Assembly: GCF_030247195.1 (NCBI RefSeq)
Contig: NC_080671.1
Coordinates: forward strand, 201,728,897 to 201,792,896
From: Topomyia yanbarensis
Lineage: Eukaryota > Arthropoda > Insecta > Diptera > Culicidae
DNA: 64,000 nt
Reading direction: 5' to 3'
The translations under genes were made by a program, and so were the position numbers. Shown one piece after another: positions 22,871 to 35,455 of this stretch (position 1 is the stretch's first letter; each line of letters starts with the position of its first letter). A model generated the notes under the pieces. The model saw only the letters and a program-made list of their open reading frames with translations. It searched no databases and was not told the origin of the DNA.

Positions 22871-23104
22871 AATAATCTTCCGTTTTTCGACAGTACCTGG
22901 TCATTTACAATGCTACCTATTGTGATGGAAAACTTAATTCTTTTTCTCCATATATTTTGATTCCCAAAATATTTTTTAATTCTTTCACATAGTTGAATAA
23001 TTTGGCTTAAATTTGAAAAATAAATTTGAAGCTGACATATATTCCTCCCTGATGGTTGGGATCATTATTTGATCATCCTACTCTACAGCAGTTAATACCT
23101 GTTC

Positions 23105-23172
23105 AATTATAGGGGCCCCACGGCTTAGTTGTGCCCAGGGGCCTCGAGTGGGCTTAAGACGGCTCTGGAATA
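23105..23172 (-). mobile_element. possible hAT-like terminus
   Basis: Read on the minus strand it starts CAGAGCCGTCTTAAGCCC, then GC-rich sequence with GGCCCC. It resembles CAGGGCCGCCGAGAGG at 55025. No partner end was found. Confidence 0.3.
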
Positions 23173-23396
23173 ACGCACAAACTACTTTGTGATTCAGTGA
23201 CTGTAACTGTAGGTGGTTATGACACCTCAGAGTGACGCACCACAAAGGAGCAGTTTTTGCAGTTCCCAGAAATCATCTTTTTCAGCTTGATTGAACCTCT
23301 AAGGATTTTAATGCACATTACATATCATATTGTTTTCACCGTTTCGTGTTTGTATTTCGTATTTGTATACTACCGGCTCTTGTTTTGAATACATCT

Positions 23397-23852
23397 TCAT
23401 TGTAGACTGAACAAAATATTGAAAATAATATCATCGATACATGTAGTGAGTAAACCGTTTTGCTGGATTGCATACTTCATTATGATCTCGAACAATTTCG
23501 AGCAGGCAGACAAGAACGTGATACCGCAATAGATGGACACATTTCGTTTTTCTGCTGTTGTGTAAATTGGAAAAATGTAATAGAATCTTGCGAAAAAATA
23601 GCTTTGCCGCAGCGAGATTGAAAATCCTTGCAAGAGGACTACAAAGAGCATCTGAGCACCGATTAACAGAAATATCACTAGGAAACAATAATAAACAACT
23701 TCTGCGTTTCGCGTTGCCAGTTCCAATGATAATTCATCAAAGTACACTGTCACTTTGACACTGTACCTTTCCAGGTACAGGGTAGCGTGTCCTCGAAAAA
23801 TCATTAGAGCATTCCGTATTAACATATTTGCATTTATTTTTCCGTGAATCAA
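23397..23852 (-). CDS. orphan hydrophobic ORF, possible membrane protein exon or pseudogene
   Basis: A minus-strand frame of 151 codons; the first codon is TTG, so the true 5' end is unknown (the frame stays open a little further upstream). Two strongly hydrophobic segments are visible: residues about 54-74 (YYCFLVIFLLIGAQMLFVVL) and a weaker one at about 107-120 (SIYCGITFLSACSK). An aromatic stretch FFARFYYIFPIY lies between them. The mix of hydrophobic helices with charged linkers would suit an insect chemoreceptor-type exon, but no signature motif is present. No repeat landmark overlaps it. Could be a single-exon remnant or chance. Confidence 0.25.
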   Translation of the reverse strand: MIHGKINANMLIRNALMIFRGHATLYLERYSVKVTVYFDELSLELATRNAEVVYYCFLVIFLLIGAQMLFVVLLQGFSISLRQSYFFARFYYIFPIYTTAEKRNVSIYCGITFLSACSKLFEIIMKYAIQQNGLLTTCIDDIIFNILFSLQ

Positions 23853-23879
23853 TAAGTTCGTGCAATGGTATTTGTTTCT

Positions 23880-24980
23880 ATACCTTCACAATCCAGAATG
23901 CCAAATTAAATGAAACTCTGTAAATGCAGCCATTATTACACCCAACAAACATTTCAAACAATGGCCTCACCACTCAACTACAATCTTACAATCAACAAAT
24001 CACAAACCTATCAACCCTCGCCAAAGCCATCGTGCAGTGTTATTAATTATCCTCAGATACCATCAATCTGTGCTGACCATTTGAGCAATCAATCATGTTC
24101 TGAAAATATCATAATCAATTAATATTTATTTTCAGAAAACCAAGCTCTTGACGCGAACGGCAACAATTGAGCCGGACCTCGTTTCTTTGCCCCGACCAAC
24201 AGGTACCTCCGTTCTGTATGCCGGGGCGACCTCCCATTCGGACAGGGCTCAGCTGGCGGCCTCATCAGTCAGCCATCAGCTCACACCGCGCTGTGCCACG
24301 ACAGGACAGCGAGTCATAGTCAGAGGCCAGGCAGGCCACTCCAGTAAGCGAGTCAACAGCAATCGCTTCAACGATTCGTTAACGTCGAAACAAGCTCTTT
24401 CGTGAATAGATGAAGCTTTTTTGTTTGACTTTGTTTATTGCATACCTTTCTGACCTCACGTTCTTTTTAATTCATTTTTCATTTTCCACCAACCGCCTGG
24501 CAGGTCTCTGGCACTTCTGAGTGCGCCCACATGGCATCGCTCCATCAAAGGCCAACCTCATGCTTTACCCCCAGCCGAATACTTCTGGCCACCTAGATTC
24601 TCTAGCAGCCAGGATGGCGTGGCCTTTTCCCTCCCATCAACCGATTCTCGGCACAATACAAGGCAACAAACAACAACAGTTTGACAGCTCGCGTTTCATT
24701 AATTTAGATATTATTAATGCTCGCTAATAAAGTATGATCGTTAACAAAGAGGCTTTCAGTCATTTATTATACTTATGAAATATTGCTCTGAGCATGATTG
24801 ATTGCGCACCTATACCCTGGTGATAAATCACTCGCTGAAAATGGAATGGCGACCGACGCCGGTTATTTTTTGCCATGGCAATGGAGGTTTATCTGTGATT
24901 TTTCTTTACTGGATACAATTACTGTACATATATGTATCTGTTTTTGTCAGTCAGAATAAGGCGACGTGAGTTCAGTGGAA
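23880..24980. other. GC-richer unassigned block
   Basis: Complex, apparently single-copy sequence with overlapping plus-strand frames (23910-24122, 24148-24405, 24521-24727) but no recognised domain. FINLDIINAR near 24700 and MIVNKEAFSHLL just after recall the start of some LINE ORF2 proteins. TTATCTGTGA near 24890 is a GATA-type site. It may be decayed LINE sequence or regulatory DNA. Confidence 0.3.
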
Positions 24981-25470
24981 TTTTTATTCTCAAAAATGAT
25001 TCCAAATAGAAGGCATATTACCTGAGATATAGATCACCAACTTAAGGGGGAATACGGGTTTCAGCGTGAAAAAAAACACTTTTTTTGCGAATTTTTTAGA
25101 ACTTTGCGTGAAGCAAATTTATCAAAACTTTTGTACATTGTAGTATATCATTTCAATAACATGTTGTAATTTTTCTATGCAAAAATATCGACAAACGACT
25201 CGGTGACGAAGCTTTTTGTACATGATTTGCGGTGCTACCTGCCATTCAAAAACTACTTAACTGATTTCTTTCAAACTATGCATACACATTCTATGTTAAA
25301 AATACCTAAACCCTACGTTAAGCTTTTGAGATAATTTTTCATTTAAGGGGGTGTTTACTCATTTTAAATAAAATTACTATTTTTCACGAAAAATTCTGCC
25401 ATTTTATGAGTAGCTATTCGCTGAAAACGTCTTATGTCTCACAATATTTACAAAAGGCTGTAAAATGAAC
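24981..25470. other. unassigned AT-rich DNA
   Basis: Contains GGGGGAATACGGGTTTCAGCG near 25047. No gene; probably repeat-derived. Confidence 0.3.
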
Positions 25471-26615
25471 GAAAAAAATCTTGAAAGCTTTGACGAATTA
25501 AGCACACTTCCCATGAAAAAAGTATTAAATACAGTTTCTACTAGAGAAGTATGGAGCAATGAGAAATAAACAAATATTTTATTTCCACAAATTTGATTAA
25601 GAAAATTATTAATTCTCACCAACTTTCAAAAATTACTTGCTTTCTATTTTTTCTGATTTCATTTGGTGAAATTATGACATTTTCACAATAATACGGTTGT
25701 GAATATTATAAAATATGCTAATGAATTCCATAGGGCGAACTTATAAAATGCATAGGGCGAACCAATGAAATCAAAAATGTGTTATTTCATAAATTGCTAC
25801 TTAAGAAATCCTTAAGTTAGTTTACGTCAGTGTATGTCTATTGAAGATTTTTCGCATAATATGGGATAGGAGCGAATCCCACATATGAAGAAGACTGCAA
25901 GTCTGTCCAAAATCTGGAGACAGTAACAGCACAGATAACAGACATTTAAGCAAGAACAAAATTTCTTATAAAACCTGTGTGAACTTTGTGACCTGTTACT
26001 AGGATGGAAACGCCATTGAGAATACCATCCTCACGTACCAAAAGAGGTTTGGCAGTTAATAGTTTAGTTTTAAACTCCACTCAACACTGTAAAACGTTCG
26101 TGTGATATATGCGCGTAGTGTCACTCCTCGGATCCATTAGTGAAAATCAGGCCTTCAGACCCCTCATCGTCATCGACATCGCTTCACGCTAGCTGCGTTC
26201 TTTCCTGCAACACGCCGAAGATAGCCCCGTATCCAGTTTGCTGAATGTCGACCAACGAGCAACACGGCCGCAACGAAACATCACACGGTATCTCTGAAGG
26301 GTGATAAAACGAAATAAAATGCACAAGTAAAAATCCTACCTCTTGTGTGTTAAAATTATTCCCTACCCCAACCAAAAAAGTGGTCTCGGTCTGGTCTTTT
26401 AGCTATGTCGCCTATTTTTTTTTTTTTGGAAAGTAAGTCCAATTGCTTGATTCCGTTCAGTCCTACTTCCTCTCAGCGACCTTTAGTATTTGAAGGGTTG
26501 AAAGTTCGCACACGTGGAATTTCCTTTGGAAACAATAAAATGTTGGATGTCGCATGTGAGCCTGCGCGTAGTAGCCGTTTTGTCAGACGCGCGTGGCTCG
26601 CCCAACTTGCATATC
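25471..26615 (+). repeat. 1145-bp tandem duplication, copy 1 (LTR-retroelement derived)
   Basis: Virtually identical to 26616-27759, the visible difference being one T in the poly-T near 26410. Contents in order: the end of a short ORF (LSTLPMKKVLN, stop near 25567); non-coding DNA; an LTR-like part with AATAAAATGCACAAG (a possible poly(A) signal); then a leader leading into gag in copy 2. This suggests 3' internal end, LTR and leader. Confidence 0.85.
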
Positions 26616-27759
26616 GAAAAAAATCTTGAAAGCTTTGACGAATTAAGCACACTTCCCATGAAAAAAGTATTAAATACAGTTTCTACTAGAGAAGTATGGA
26701 GCAATGAGAAATAAACAAATATTTTATTTCCACAAATTTGATTAAGAAAATTATTAATTCTCACCAACTTTCAAAAATTACTTGCTTTCTATTTTTTCTG
26801 ATTTCATTTGGTGAAATTATGACATTTTCACAATAATACGGTTGTGAATATTATAAAATATGCTAATGAATTCCATAGGGCGAACTTATAAAATGCATAG
26901 GGCGAACCAATGAAATCAAAAATGTGTTATTTCATAAATTGCTACTTAAGAAATCCTTAAGTTAGTTTACGTCAGTGTATGTCTATTGAAGATTTTTCGC
27001 ATAATATGGGATAGGAGCGAATCCCACATATGAAGAAGACTGCAAGTCTGTCCAAAATCTGGAGACAGTAACAGCACAGATAACAGACATTTAAGCAAGA
27101 ACAAAATTTCTTATAAAACCTGTGTGAACTTTGTGACCTGTTACTAGGATGGAAACGCCATTGAGAATACCATCCTCACGTACCAAAAGAGGTTTGGCAG
27201 TTAATAGTTTAGTTTTAAACTCCACTCAACACTGTAAAACGTTCGTGTGATATATGCGCGTAGTGTCACTCCTCGGATCCATTAGTGAAAATCAGGCCTT
27301 CAGACCCCTCATCGTCATCGACATCGCTTCACGCTAGCTGCGTTCTTTCCTGCAACACGCCGAAGATAGCCCCGTATCCAGTTTGCTGAATGTCGACCAA
27401 CGAGCAACACGGCCGCAACGAAACATCACACGGTATCTCTGAAGGGTGATAAAACGAAATAAAATGCACAAGTAAAAATCCTACCTCTTGTGTGTTAAAA
27501 TTATTCCCTACCCCAACCAAAAAAGTGGTCTCGGTCTGGTCTTTTAGCTATGTCGCCTATTTTTTTTTTTTGGAAAGTAAGTCCAATTGCTTGATTCCGT
27601 TCAGTCCTACTTCCTCTCAGCGACCTTTAGTATTTGAAGGGTTGAAAGTTCGCACACGTGGAATTTCCTTTGGAAACAATAAAATGTTGGATGTCGCATG
27701 TGAGCCTGCGCGTAGTAGCCGTTTTGTCAGACGCGCGTGGCTCGCCCAACTTGCATATC
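26616..27759 (+). repeat. 1144-bp tandem duplication, copy 2
   Basis: Directly abuts copy 1. At its end TTGCATATC continues into the gypsy gag frame, whereas copy 1 at the same point jumps back to GAAAAAAATCTTGAAAG. Consistent with recombination or internal deletion between LTR-element copies. Confidence 0.85.
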
Positions 27760-29330
27760 TTTTTACAAAATACATTGGTAGAATTGGTGGAAACCATTGA
27801 CCCAATTTTCGGTAATTTGTCAATTTCCAATCAGAACAATCAAGATAACGATGATTCTGAGGAACATACGCCAGACGAAGACGAAGTAAACCAGGAAGCA
27901 GATAACGAAAATCAGGAAAAAATTAACAACCCTAAGCAGTCGGTTTTGTCGTAGGCTGACCTTGAATGGATCAACTCATTGCAGGCAAGAATAGTGGATA
28001 CGGAACACGAGTTAACACAACGCAGAGAAGTAAAATATGCCGGGACACAAACCTTTTCTTACCCTGCCATGCCGTAATCCTAATTTCCCAAATTTCTCTC
28101 CTGCTAGTTTTACATCTCCAATCCGCCAGAATCCCTTTATTTCCTTTTCAAATCGCCCTAGGTTTCAAAATATTAATCAGATTCCTTCAGAAATTCGTCC
28201 CACAATTCCGATTCAAAATGCCACATACTCCGTTCATTCCCTCCCTGACCCACTTCCTATACCGAACCGTACGTCTGCAAATGCATATTCAAATCATATT
28301 CAAAACCGCCATTGATTGCCGGTATCTAAATGTAACATCACAAAATATAGCGGTGATAACCAAGGTTTGAAGCTGAATGAATTTTTGGAACTGATTCAGG
28401 TATTAGCCCAAGCTGAGCACATGTCAAAGGTAGAACTTTTTGAATCGGCAGTACATTCGTTCACAGGATCAGCTCTTAAGTGGTACATGACTCAGCGAAC
28501 CACAGGCAGATTGCTGAATTGGTGGCAAATTGTCTTCGAGTTAAAATGACCTTATATGCACCCGGATCTTGAGCCCTGATAAAAATGAAAATATTTCAGC
28601 GAAGGGAACAAAAACACGAAGCCGTCCATGAATAGTACTTTGAGTTTGAGAAACTTTTTTCACGATGATTGTGCTTATTCCTGAACACGAGATATTTCAA
28701 ATCCTTCAGCAAAATATGCGTGTAGATTATAAACGGCAAATAACATTTATTCCCAATATAGATTTGGAAACACTAGTCGCCGCGGGTCAGATGCTAGACG
28801 CGCTGAACTTCTCGGCGTAGAACAAGGTCCTTGGTACCGAGAAGACTATTCAGGCAGTCCAAGGGAAAGAGTCCAATTCCAAAAAGAAGACAAACAACCA
28901 TCCACAATCTCAACACAGTGAATCAATCGCTACGGTTTCGCAACCGAACCAGAATAGGAATGTTTCTAACATATCCTCTAATGCCCAAAACAATCAATCA
29001 CGGGCAAACCAACCTCCCCCAAAAAGTAATCAGCCCTCTCACAATGAGCTGACGAACCAAGGCTCGTCGCGTAAGCCCACCGCCGCCCGGGAACAGACTG
29101 CGATGTCATCTGCATGATAGTTTCGCCCCCAAATTACTTTGGAAGATTGAATTACCGCGCACTCGCCCCCAGCACCCAATACTTGCTACAACTGTGGAAA
29201 AATTGGACACCATGTAGCCATGTGCAGAATACCATGTACAATTTTCTGCAGCACTTGTGGTCTTCGAGAATTCCCGATAAATTATTTTCAAATTATTTAC
29301 CCATTTCCAAAAGACAATCTAAAGCTTATT
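27760..29330 (+). pseudogene. Ty3/gypsy-type gag remnant
   Basis: Gag forms the particle that packages retrotransposon RNA. A plus-strand acidic N-terminal stretch (NNQDNDDSEEHTPDEDEVNQ) ends at a stop near 27952 and the frame continues damaged. The ORF at 28316-28549 holds the core: KYSGDNQGLKLNEFLELIQV, then SFTGSALKWYM, typical of insect gypsy gag. Downstream frames carry DLETLVAAGQMLDALNFSA (about 28755-28820), then CYNCGKIGHHVAMC at 29184-29225, a CCHC zinc knuckle. Several stops and frameshifts break it. No protease, reverse transcriptase or integrase follows. The upstream tandem repeat probably represents its LTR and leader. Confidence 0.7.
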
Positions 29331-30638
29331 AACTTATCTAGTCCTTGACCAATCCTTTTTCAAAAATCAAATTATAAACAAAATGGTGGGCATTCGAACA
29401 ACAACGTATTCTTTACTTCGAAAAATCGTCTTAAATTGCATCAACAAAAATACTAATATTTAAAGTTTTCCAAAAAAGATGAGTTAATAAACATTTAAAT
29501 GAAAAAAGTGCTTGAGCGATTCTTGAGATATCCATGGTACCAACTTTAAACACGGGTACAAATCCGTTCCCCGAAATTAGAAAACTGACTCATGATTTTC
29601 GGAATATAGTGTTGTTTTATGTTATGCACATACACCATGATTTCTGTGCATCATATCATGAACTATTTGTTCGTAACGCATTGGATGCGTTACGCATTTT
29701 CGTCGACGACTATATTTACAAGCGTTTTAGCGACTATTCTGATTGCAGATAACTTGAACTAATTTTCTAAAAATTGTAAGCTTTTTTTATGAAATGGAAA
29801 ATAAATTGATTTATCGATCCAATTATAATTTATTTACTAAAATAATTGGTAAAATTTACAACCTGTCACAGTTCAATTACTACTATTAAATGGGCGGAAT
29901 CTTCATTCAAAAGCCTTAATTTCAAAGCGACGCTTATTCCTTCACCAGCGCACAGAGGAGTAATTGGGGTCGAATCCTGGCCAAAATTATTTGCTGCTGC
30001 AATTGTTGTTATTATGCCTTAATATGAACTAAAAATAGACAATTACTAGTTTTTGGAACAATTTAGCATCTACCCACCTACCAGTGCAGAGGCCAAATTT
30101 CTATATCCTTTCGAATACATTTGTTTTTCCAGTTGCACAAACATTTGATCAGTGGGAAAGGGAAAAGAAAAGGGACGCCTGTGCATATTTTCATAGAGAT
30201 ACATTTTGGCAAACATAATATTTGGCCATACAGCATTTCGGTGTACCTCAAATTAGTAAAAATTTCAATATTTTCAAATCGCTTGGGATTGGTGGATCGG
30301 AAAAGATCGGAAGAGTTCGAATATTTTTTGTATAGCCTAAATCTTGTTTTATAATACTGTTTCAGCAACTTTGCCGGATCTAGCCGTATAATGTAACTTT
30401 TTTATAATTCAAATTTGGTATAAAATGTTTAAAAAAAAGTATTTTATAAAGTTGGTGCAATACACAGAAAGTCTACTTTTTTTAGTTAGTTTAAAGCTGA
30501 AGTTAAACAAACGGTTGTGTTGAACTAGGTTTGTAATAATATTGCCTTATTTAATACAGTCATCATCACTAGAAAGCGATTTTGCTGAATATATAACGAA
30601 AACGATTAAAATATCCCTTAAAATATCGCCATTGGGCA
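29331..30638. other. unassigned DNA
   Basis: Short frames only (29534-29752 +, 30078-30368 -, 30121-30354 +), none with a recognised domain. Confidence 0.35.
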
Positions 30639-30640
30639 TA

Positions 30641-31978
30641 GGGGAATTGTGGGAAAAACCGACACTGTGGGTAAAACCGACACCCCACAACTTTGCCTAG
30701 AAATCAAATTTTTATTCATTTCATAATGATACATTATTATTAGTACGTTTATGTAGAGCATTTGAATAAAAATTGGATTTACGTTAGTGCGCCGAATGTC
30801 AGAAAAATAAACAAAACATACGACAGCAGCGTTCATACTCGTCTGGATGTAAAATTTCGTTGGTAGATTTTAAGGTTTTAACCGAACAAAAGCTTTTCAA
30901 ATCACCCCATTTTTCAGTACCTATTATTATCGGCCTTTCCTATGATCAATTAGATGCATTGAAGACGAGTTTGAGAAATTCAATATTTTTAATTGCTTTT
31001 ATAAAAAAATGTGCGCTGTTGGGGTAAAACCGACACCCTTTGGTTAGGGTAAAACCGACACACTGTTAAGATGGTTGTGTTTACTTGCGATTCATTACAA
31101 AAGGCTGGGGATCTTTGTGACACTTCAATTACACTATTAGCACACTATAGTAATAGCTGAAATACACAGAAATACTTTTATTGTGTTTATTTCTTATAAG
31201 TCTCTTTAAAAATCAAAAATTGGAATTTTTGCTTATCTAATTCTATCGAAGCTTTTGCTATTTCTCCAAAAAGCTCATCAAACCGAATTTCTAGTGTTTT
31301 CTTGGTTTGTCATAGACGAACTTTATCACAATGAGACAATGATATTATGTATACCCCAATAGATCGTTGATAATCAGAGTCCGAAAAATCAAATCTGAAA
31401 AAGATAGTTTTACTAAGAAATGTGTGTGTGTCACTTATAAGTGAATGAATCCAATTAGCAGAACGTAGAACGCTTGCAAATCTTCTCTTACGAAATAAAA
31501 TGACACTGGAAGTTGCAATGATGTGCGCAAGGATTATTTGGAAATACTCATATCAATAAATAATCCTATAGCATAAAATACTCTTATTTATAGTACTACG
31601 CTTTCGAACTATCTTCCCCTCACTACATGATGAAGCAATAAAAAGCACATATTTTGCATCATACATACTCACACCTTATAATTTTTAATAAAGATAAAGA
31701 TTTTAATAAAGTGGAGAGAAAATAAATTAAAGGGGGTGTCGATTTTACCCCTATAGGGTGTCGGTTTTACCCGCAGTGCCTACAAAAAGTCACTTTGTTT
31801 TCCAAGTTTTACAACCAATAATTTTTAATGAAATTAATTTTTCGAAGCGCTGAAAAAATTAAGTCTTGTTAAGAATTTTCTGAAGAAGAATTGTGCATTA
31901 AAATTATAATTTTATTGGTTTTGTGGCAACTAAGAAAAACTGTTTAGCTTAAGGTGTCGGTTTTAACCATAATTCCCC
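30641..31978. mobile_element. TA-flanked terminal-inverted-repeat element with iterons (1.34 kb)
   Basis: Ends are GGGGAATTGTGGG and, inverted, GGGGAATTATGGTT, each flanked by TA (30639-30640, 31979-31980). The motif GGTAAAACCGACAC or a close variant occurs four times in plus orientation (about 30653, 30670, 31022, 31050) and three times inverted (about 31734, 31757, 31953). No transposase frame. Non-autonomous; the superfamily is unclear (Tc1/mariner-like or PIF-like by TA). Confidence 0.75.
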
Positions 31979-32260
31979 TACATGCAAAAATTCTTTAACA
32001 ATTTTTGATATACTCCTAATGTGGCCAGGTTATACAGTAGGTTCTTAGGTACCTATGTAAAAAAATATAAAGAAACAAAAAAATCGAAAAAAATATTTTG
32101 GTTTTTGGCCAAGAATTTGTTCTAGTTACTCCTCTGTGCAGCGTTATTATCGCTCAAAAACTGTGTTAGTACCCTAGTAAATAGATTTTAAAATCGCCAA
32201 TGAGGTTGAAATTGATTGAGCTGCAGTATTTATGCATTGTGTGATTAATTATGCATAATA

Positions 32261-32473
32261 AAGTAATGTTTCGATTATATCACGCTTATATATCCATATA
32301 TGTATGCATGTATCTGTGTATATACATATGTATATGTAAGTATCTTAGTATGCATATGTAAATCAGTATGTATATATTTAAATGAATATATGTACAAGTA
32401 CTTATATATTGTTTTAGACATATATACATCCATCCCTATATATAACTGGCGTGATATAATCGAAACAATACTG
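32261..32473. mobile_element. pogo/Tigger-like MITE (213 bp)
   Basis: Left end AAGTAATGTTTCGATTATAT and right end, inverted, CAGTATTGTTTCGATTATAT, flanked by TA (32259-32260, 32474-32475). The inside is a degenerate TATGTATG-type simple repeat. A related left end lies at 43806. Confidence 0.75.
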
Positions 32474-32475
32474 TA

Positions 32476-32930
32476 CAATGAATAACTGCAATTTGAACAT
32501 ATTAGAATATAACTGGAGATTTGTCCTTAGTGTTTAAACACACCCTATTAATGAGATCATTGTGCGCTTATTAAATAGTTTGCGTAAACAAAATTCAATA
32601 CTTGACGATTTTATTTTCTTGATTTTCAAGTTAATTAACAAATCATCATAGGCGTACGCAGCCTTTTCCATTAGGGGGGCTAACGGCTTAAAAACATTCA
32701 GTTATGTTAAACCTTCAGTATCAGGTAGATTTCTGGTAAAGGTTTGATTGTAAAACAGTCATTTTATTTTCTTATTGAAATTGTTCCATTTATTTCTTAA
32801 ATGTCGAAACTGGTTTCTCAAAAGGGTAATCAAAGTAGTCCATAGTCAATAATATTAAAAAAATATATCGGCAAGAGCGTGTTTTTATCTCGTGGTTATG
32901 GATATATGTTTTATTGTTTCAAACTTGAAT
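32476..32930. other. unassigned AT-rich DNA
   Basis: GGCGTACGCAGCCTTTTCC near 32651 is reminiscent of decayed element ends, but nothing can be bordered. Confidence 0.3.
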
Positions 32931-33444
32931 TTGACAATAACACTAGTTTACAAGAAAAATGAAGCTTCAAGAAAAAGTATTTTTTAAACTAATTTTTGGC
33001 CGCTAAACACGAAAACAATATTCATTTTTTTGTTCAAAGAAGCGATTTTGTGGTTTTCTTAAAAAACTCGTTTTTGAGAGCTTTTTGTAATTTTTAGTCA
33101 ATATTTCGTGTCAAAATTATTCAATTAATTAAGTCAATATGCAGGTTGAAAGGTGTCGAGATACCCTTTCCAAAAACATATAATATGTGTCGATCATATG
33201 TAAAATTTTTAGTGCTGCAAGCGACCAAAGTTTAAAAAAAGTGAATTTTTGACCATTTTTTAAAGTTGCTCATTTTTAAATGATTTTTTTTACCCGAAAA
33301 GCAAATTTTTGTCGGACCTTTTAGAATCTAAGATGAAAAATAATATGTCTACGTTAATTTTAAGCCTAATATCACTAACATCGGATGGAAAATGTTGTTG
33401 CTATGGCACATTGAGCGAAATGGAAATTTTATGATTTTAGCGGA

Positions 33445-33625
33445 CCCTGCCCTGGTGCGGCGGTTTAGAGGGTGTAGCACTGGTCTCATAAGCCAGTCGT
33501 CAAATATTCGAGTCCCTATCGGGAAGGAGTCTCAGTGGGATCGTAGCACTAGCCACGTAATATTCTGTGAACTGAGAATCTGCTGTGAAGCCTGTTGAAA
33601 CAGAAGGCTAAAATTCCTTTAATTC
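33445..33625 (+). mobile_element. tRNA-derived SINE
   Basis: A tRNA-like head: box-A-like GGCGGTTTAGAGGG, an anticodon-arm-like CTGGTCTCATAAGCCAG with CAT at the anticodon position (Met-like), and box B ATTCGAGTCCC. The body follows (GTTGAAACAGAAGGC). Internal RNA polymerase III boxes are diverged; no clear target duplication. Confidence 0.65.
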
Positions 33626-34027
33626 GTAAAATATGTACTCACCACAGTTAGTTGAACAATGAAATAGCCAAAACCATTCAAATGCCGCAGAACGGATGGA
33701 TGCAAGCTCGAGAAGACAGTACCCAACACAAACAATAACTATCAAGTATAGAAGATTATTTCAGCCGAAAGTATGATTGTGCGAAAAATAAAAGTTACAA
33801 TTTTCACTCAGTGCTTCACACCATCTACATTTTTCATCCGACTTTTGTGACCATTGGATTAAAATTTATGCAAGAAGATTGTTTATCTCATTGTATTCTA
33901 AAAGAGTTTTCTTCTGTCCTTGATTTATTATACAAAATTTACTAGAAATATTCATTTTTTAAAAAAAGGTCGAACATTAGACTTTTTTTACTTTGGTCGA
34001 TTGTAATCATAATAAATGTACATTTCT

Positions 34028-34261
34028 CGACAAACATACGATTACGGCTTAAAAGCCAACTGTCAAAATTCTCTTTGAAAGGAAATTCCGGACAAACCGT
34101 TACTGGCTAAACGCAGTTCATAGCAGTTAATGCAAGAGAAAACTTTTTTCTTTTGTTTACTATAACCATCTGTGATTGGCGGGTAACAGTTTGTCTGAAA
34201 TTTCCTTTCAAAGAGAATTTTGATAGTTGGCTTTTAAGCCGTAATCATATGTTTGTCGAGA
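34028..34261. mobile_element. small MITE / inverted repeat (arms about 80 bp)
   Basis: CTCGACAAACATACGATTAC through TTTGAAAGGAAATTCCGG is mirrored by the complementary arm ending ATATGTTTGTCGAG, around a 70-bp spacer. No ORF. Confidence 0.75.
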
Positions 34262-35455
34262 GTTGAACTACGCATATTATACATTTTCGGAAAGGGCACA
34301 TCAATACCTTTCGAACTGTTTCGATCGGATCCTATTTGAACAAGATATTGACAAATAACTAAAATAGTGCCCAATAACACCATTTTCTAAGAAATCTTGA
34401 AAATGCTTCTTTGAAAAGAAAATGGACTTTGTTTTCATATTCAGCGATCCAAAATTAACTGAGGAAACATCTTTCTTCTTAGATTATCGCGATTACCTTA
34501 AAATTGTTAAAATCTGTCACATTAGATTCTGAAAATATGAAATATTATTTTCTGTAATAAAAAATAGAGCAAAAACAAAAAAGGGGAAGCAAAAAAAACT
34601 TTTTTTTAAACTCGAACTTCTTTGAAAGAGAAATAGAGTATTATTTTCGTATTCAGCGACCCAAAATTGATCTAAAAAACGCTTTTTCTCGTTACTTAAT
34701 TTTTCATGTAAACTAGTGTAATATTATTTAAGACCAAAAGACATATGTGAAAAACAGAGCAATGTTCACTCGGTGCCTAATAACATCACCAGTTTTTGTC
34801 GGATTTTCGTGATCTTAGGCTTAAAATTCACGTGAGAAGTTAGCCTGTCACATAAGATTTTAAAAGATTTTTTTTGCTGGTTTATTTTTTTATGGAAAAT
34901 CAACTAAAAATTAGTAATTTTACCAATCACTACTTTTTTTGACTTTGGTTGCTCTTAACCCTAAATTGTTGATATTTTATCCTAACATGTTATACATTTT
35001 TGGAATGGGCACATCAATACCTTTCGAATAGTGAGTCGTTTGTGTTCATCGGAAGATTTGTTCCTGAGATATTGACCAAAAACTGCAAAAAGTGCTCAAA
35101 AACACCTTTTTTAGAAAATCACAAAAACGGTTCTTTGAAAAAGAAAATGGATTTGATTTTCGTGCTCAGCGACCCAAAATTCACTTAGAAAAGAGTAAAG
35201 CCATGTCAAGTGATCCTCGAATTTTTCGCAAAATCACCGATCTGCATGAGGTATATTTCATTGTATAGGGATTATGGTGATTAGCTTTTGGTATAAATAT
35301 TTCGTTACAATTACTTTTTTTCTTTAAGATATTAACCCTTAAACTTTATTGCATGATAAAATTGAAAATTTTATATCTCAAAAACTACTGAAGATAATTC
35401 AATGAATTTTTGCGCACTTATGGAATGATATTTGCACTATCTTATAAAAATATTT

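Larger units (their letters stand above)
32940..35190 (+). repeat. degenerate direct-repeat region (units roughly 0.7 kb)
   Basis: A block with GGGCACATCAATACCTTTCG, then TTCTTTGAAAAGAAAATGGA, then CAGCGATCCAAAATT recurs at 34296-34460 and 34998-35180. A partial copy is at about 34615-34680 and a weaker one near 33150-33250. A SINE and a small MITE sit inside. Confidence 0.55.

Noticed and set aside
24148..24405. Ser/Thr-rich plus ORF as a host gene
   Set aside because: No recognisable domain or splice signals; kept only as part of an unassigned GC-richer block.
30641..31978. Transib assignment because of CACTGTGG near 30663
   Set aside because: That string is internal; the element ends are GGGGAATT with TA flanks.
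33445..33520. Functional tRNA-Met gene
   Set aside because: Only the anticodon-arm-like and box B parts resemble a tRNA; the acceptor stem does not pair and a SINE body follows.
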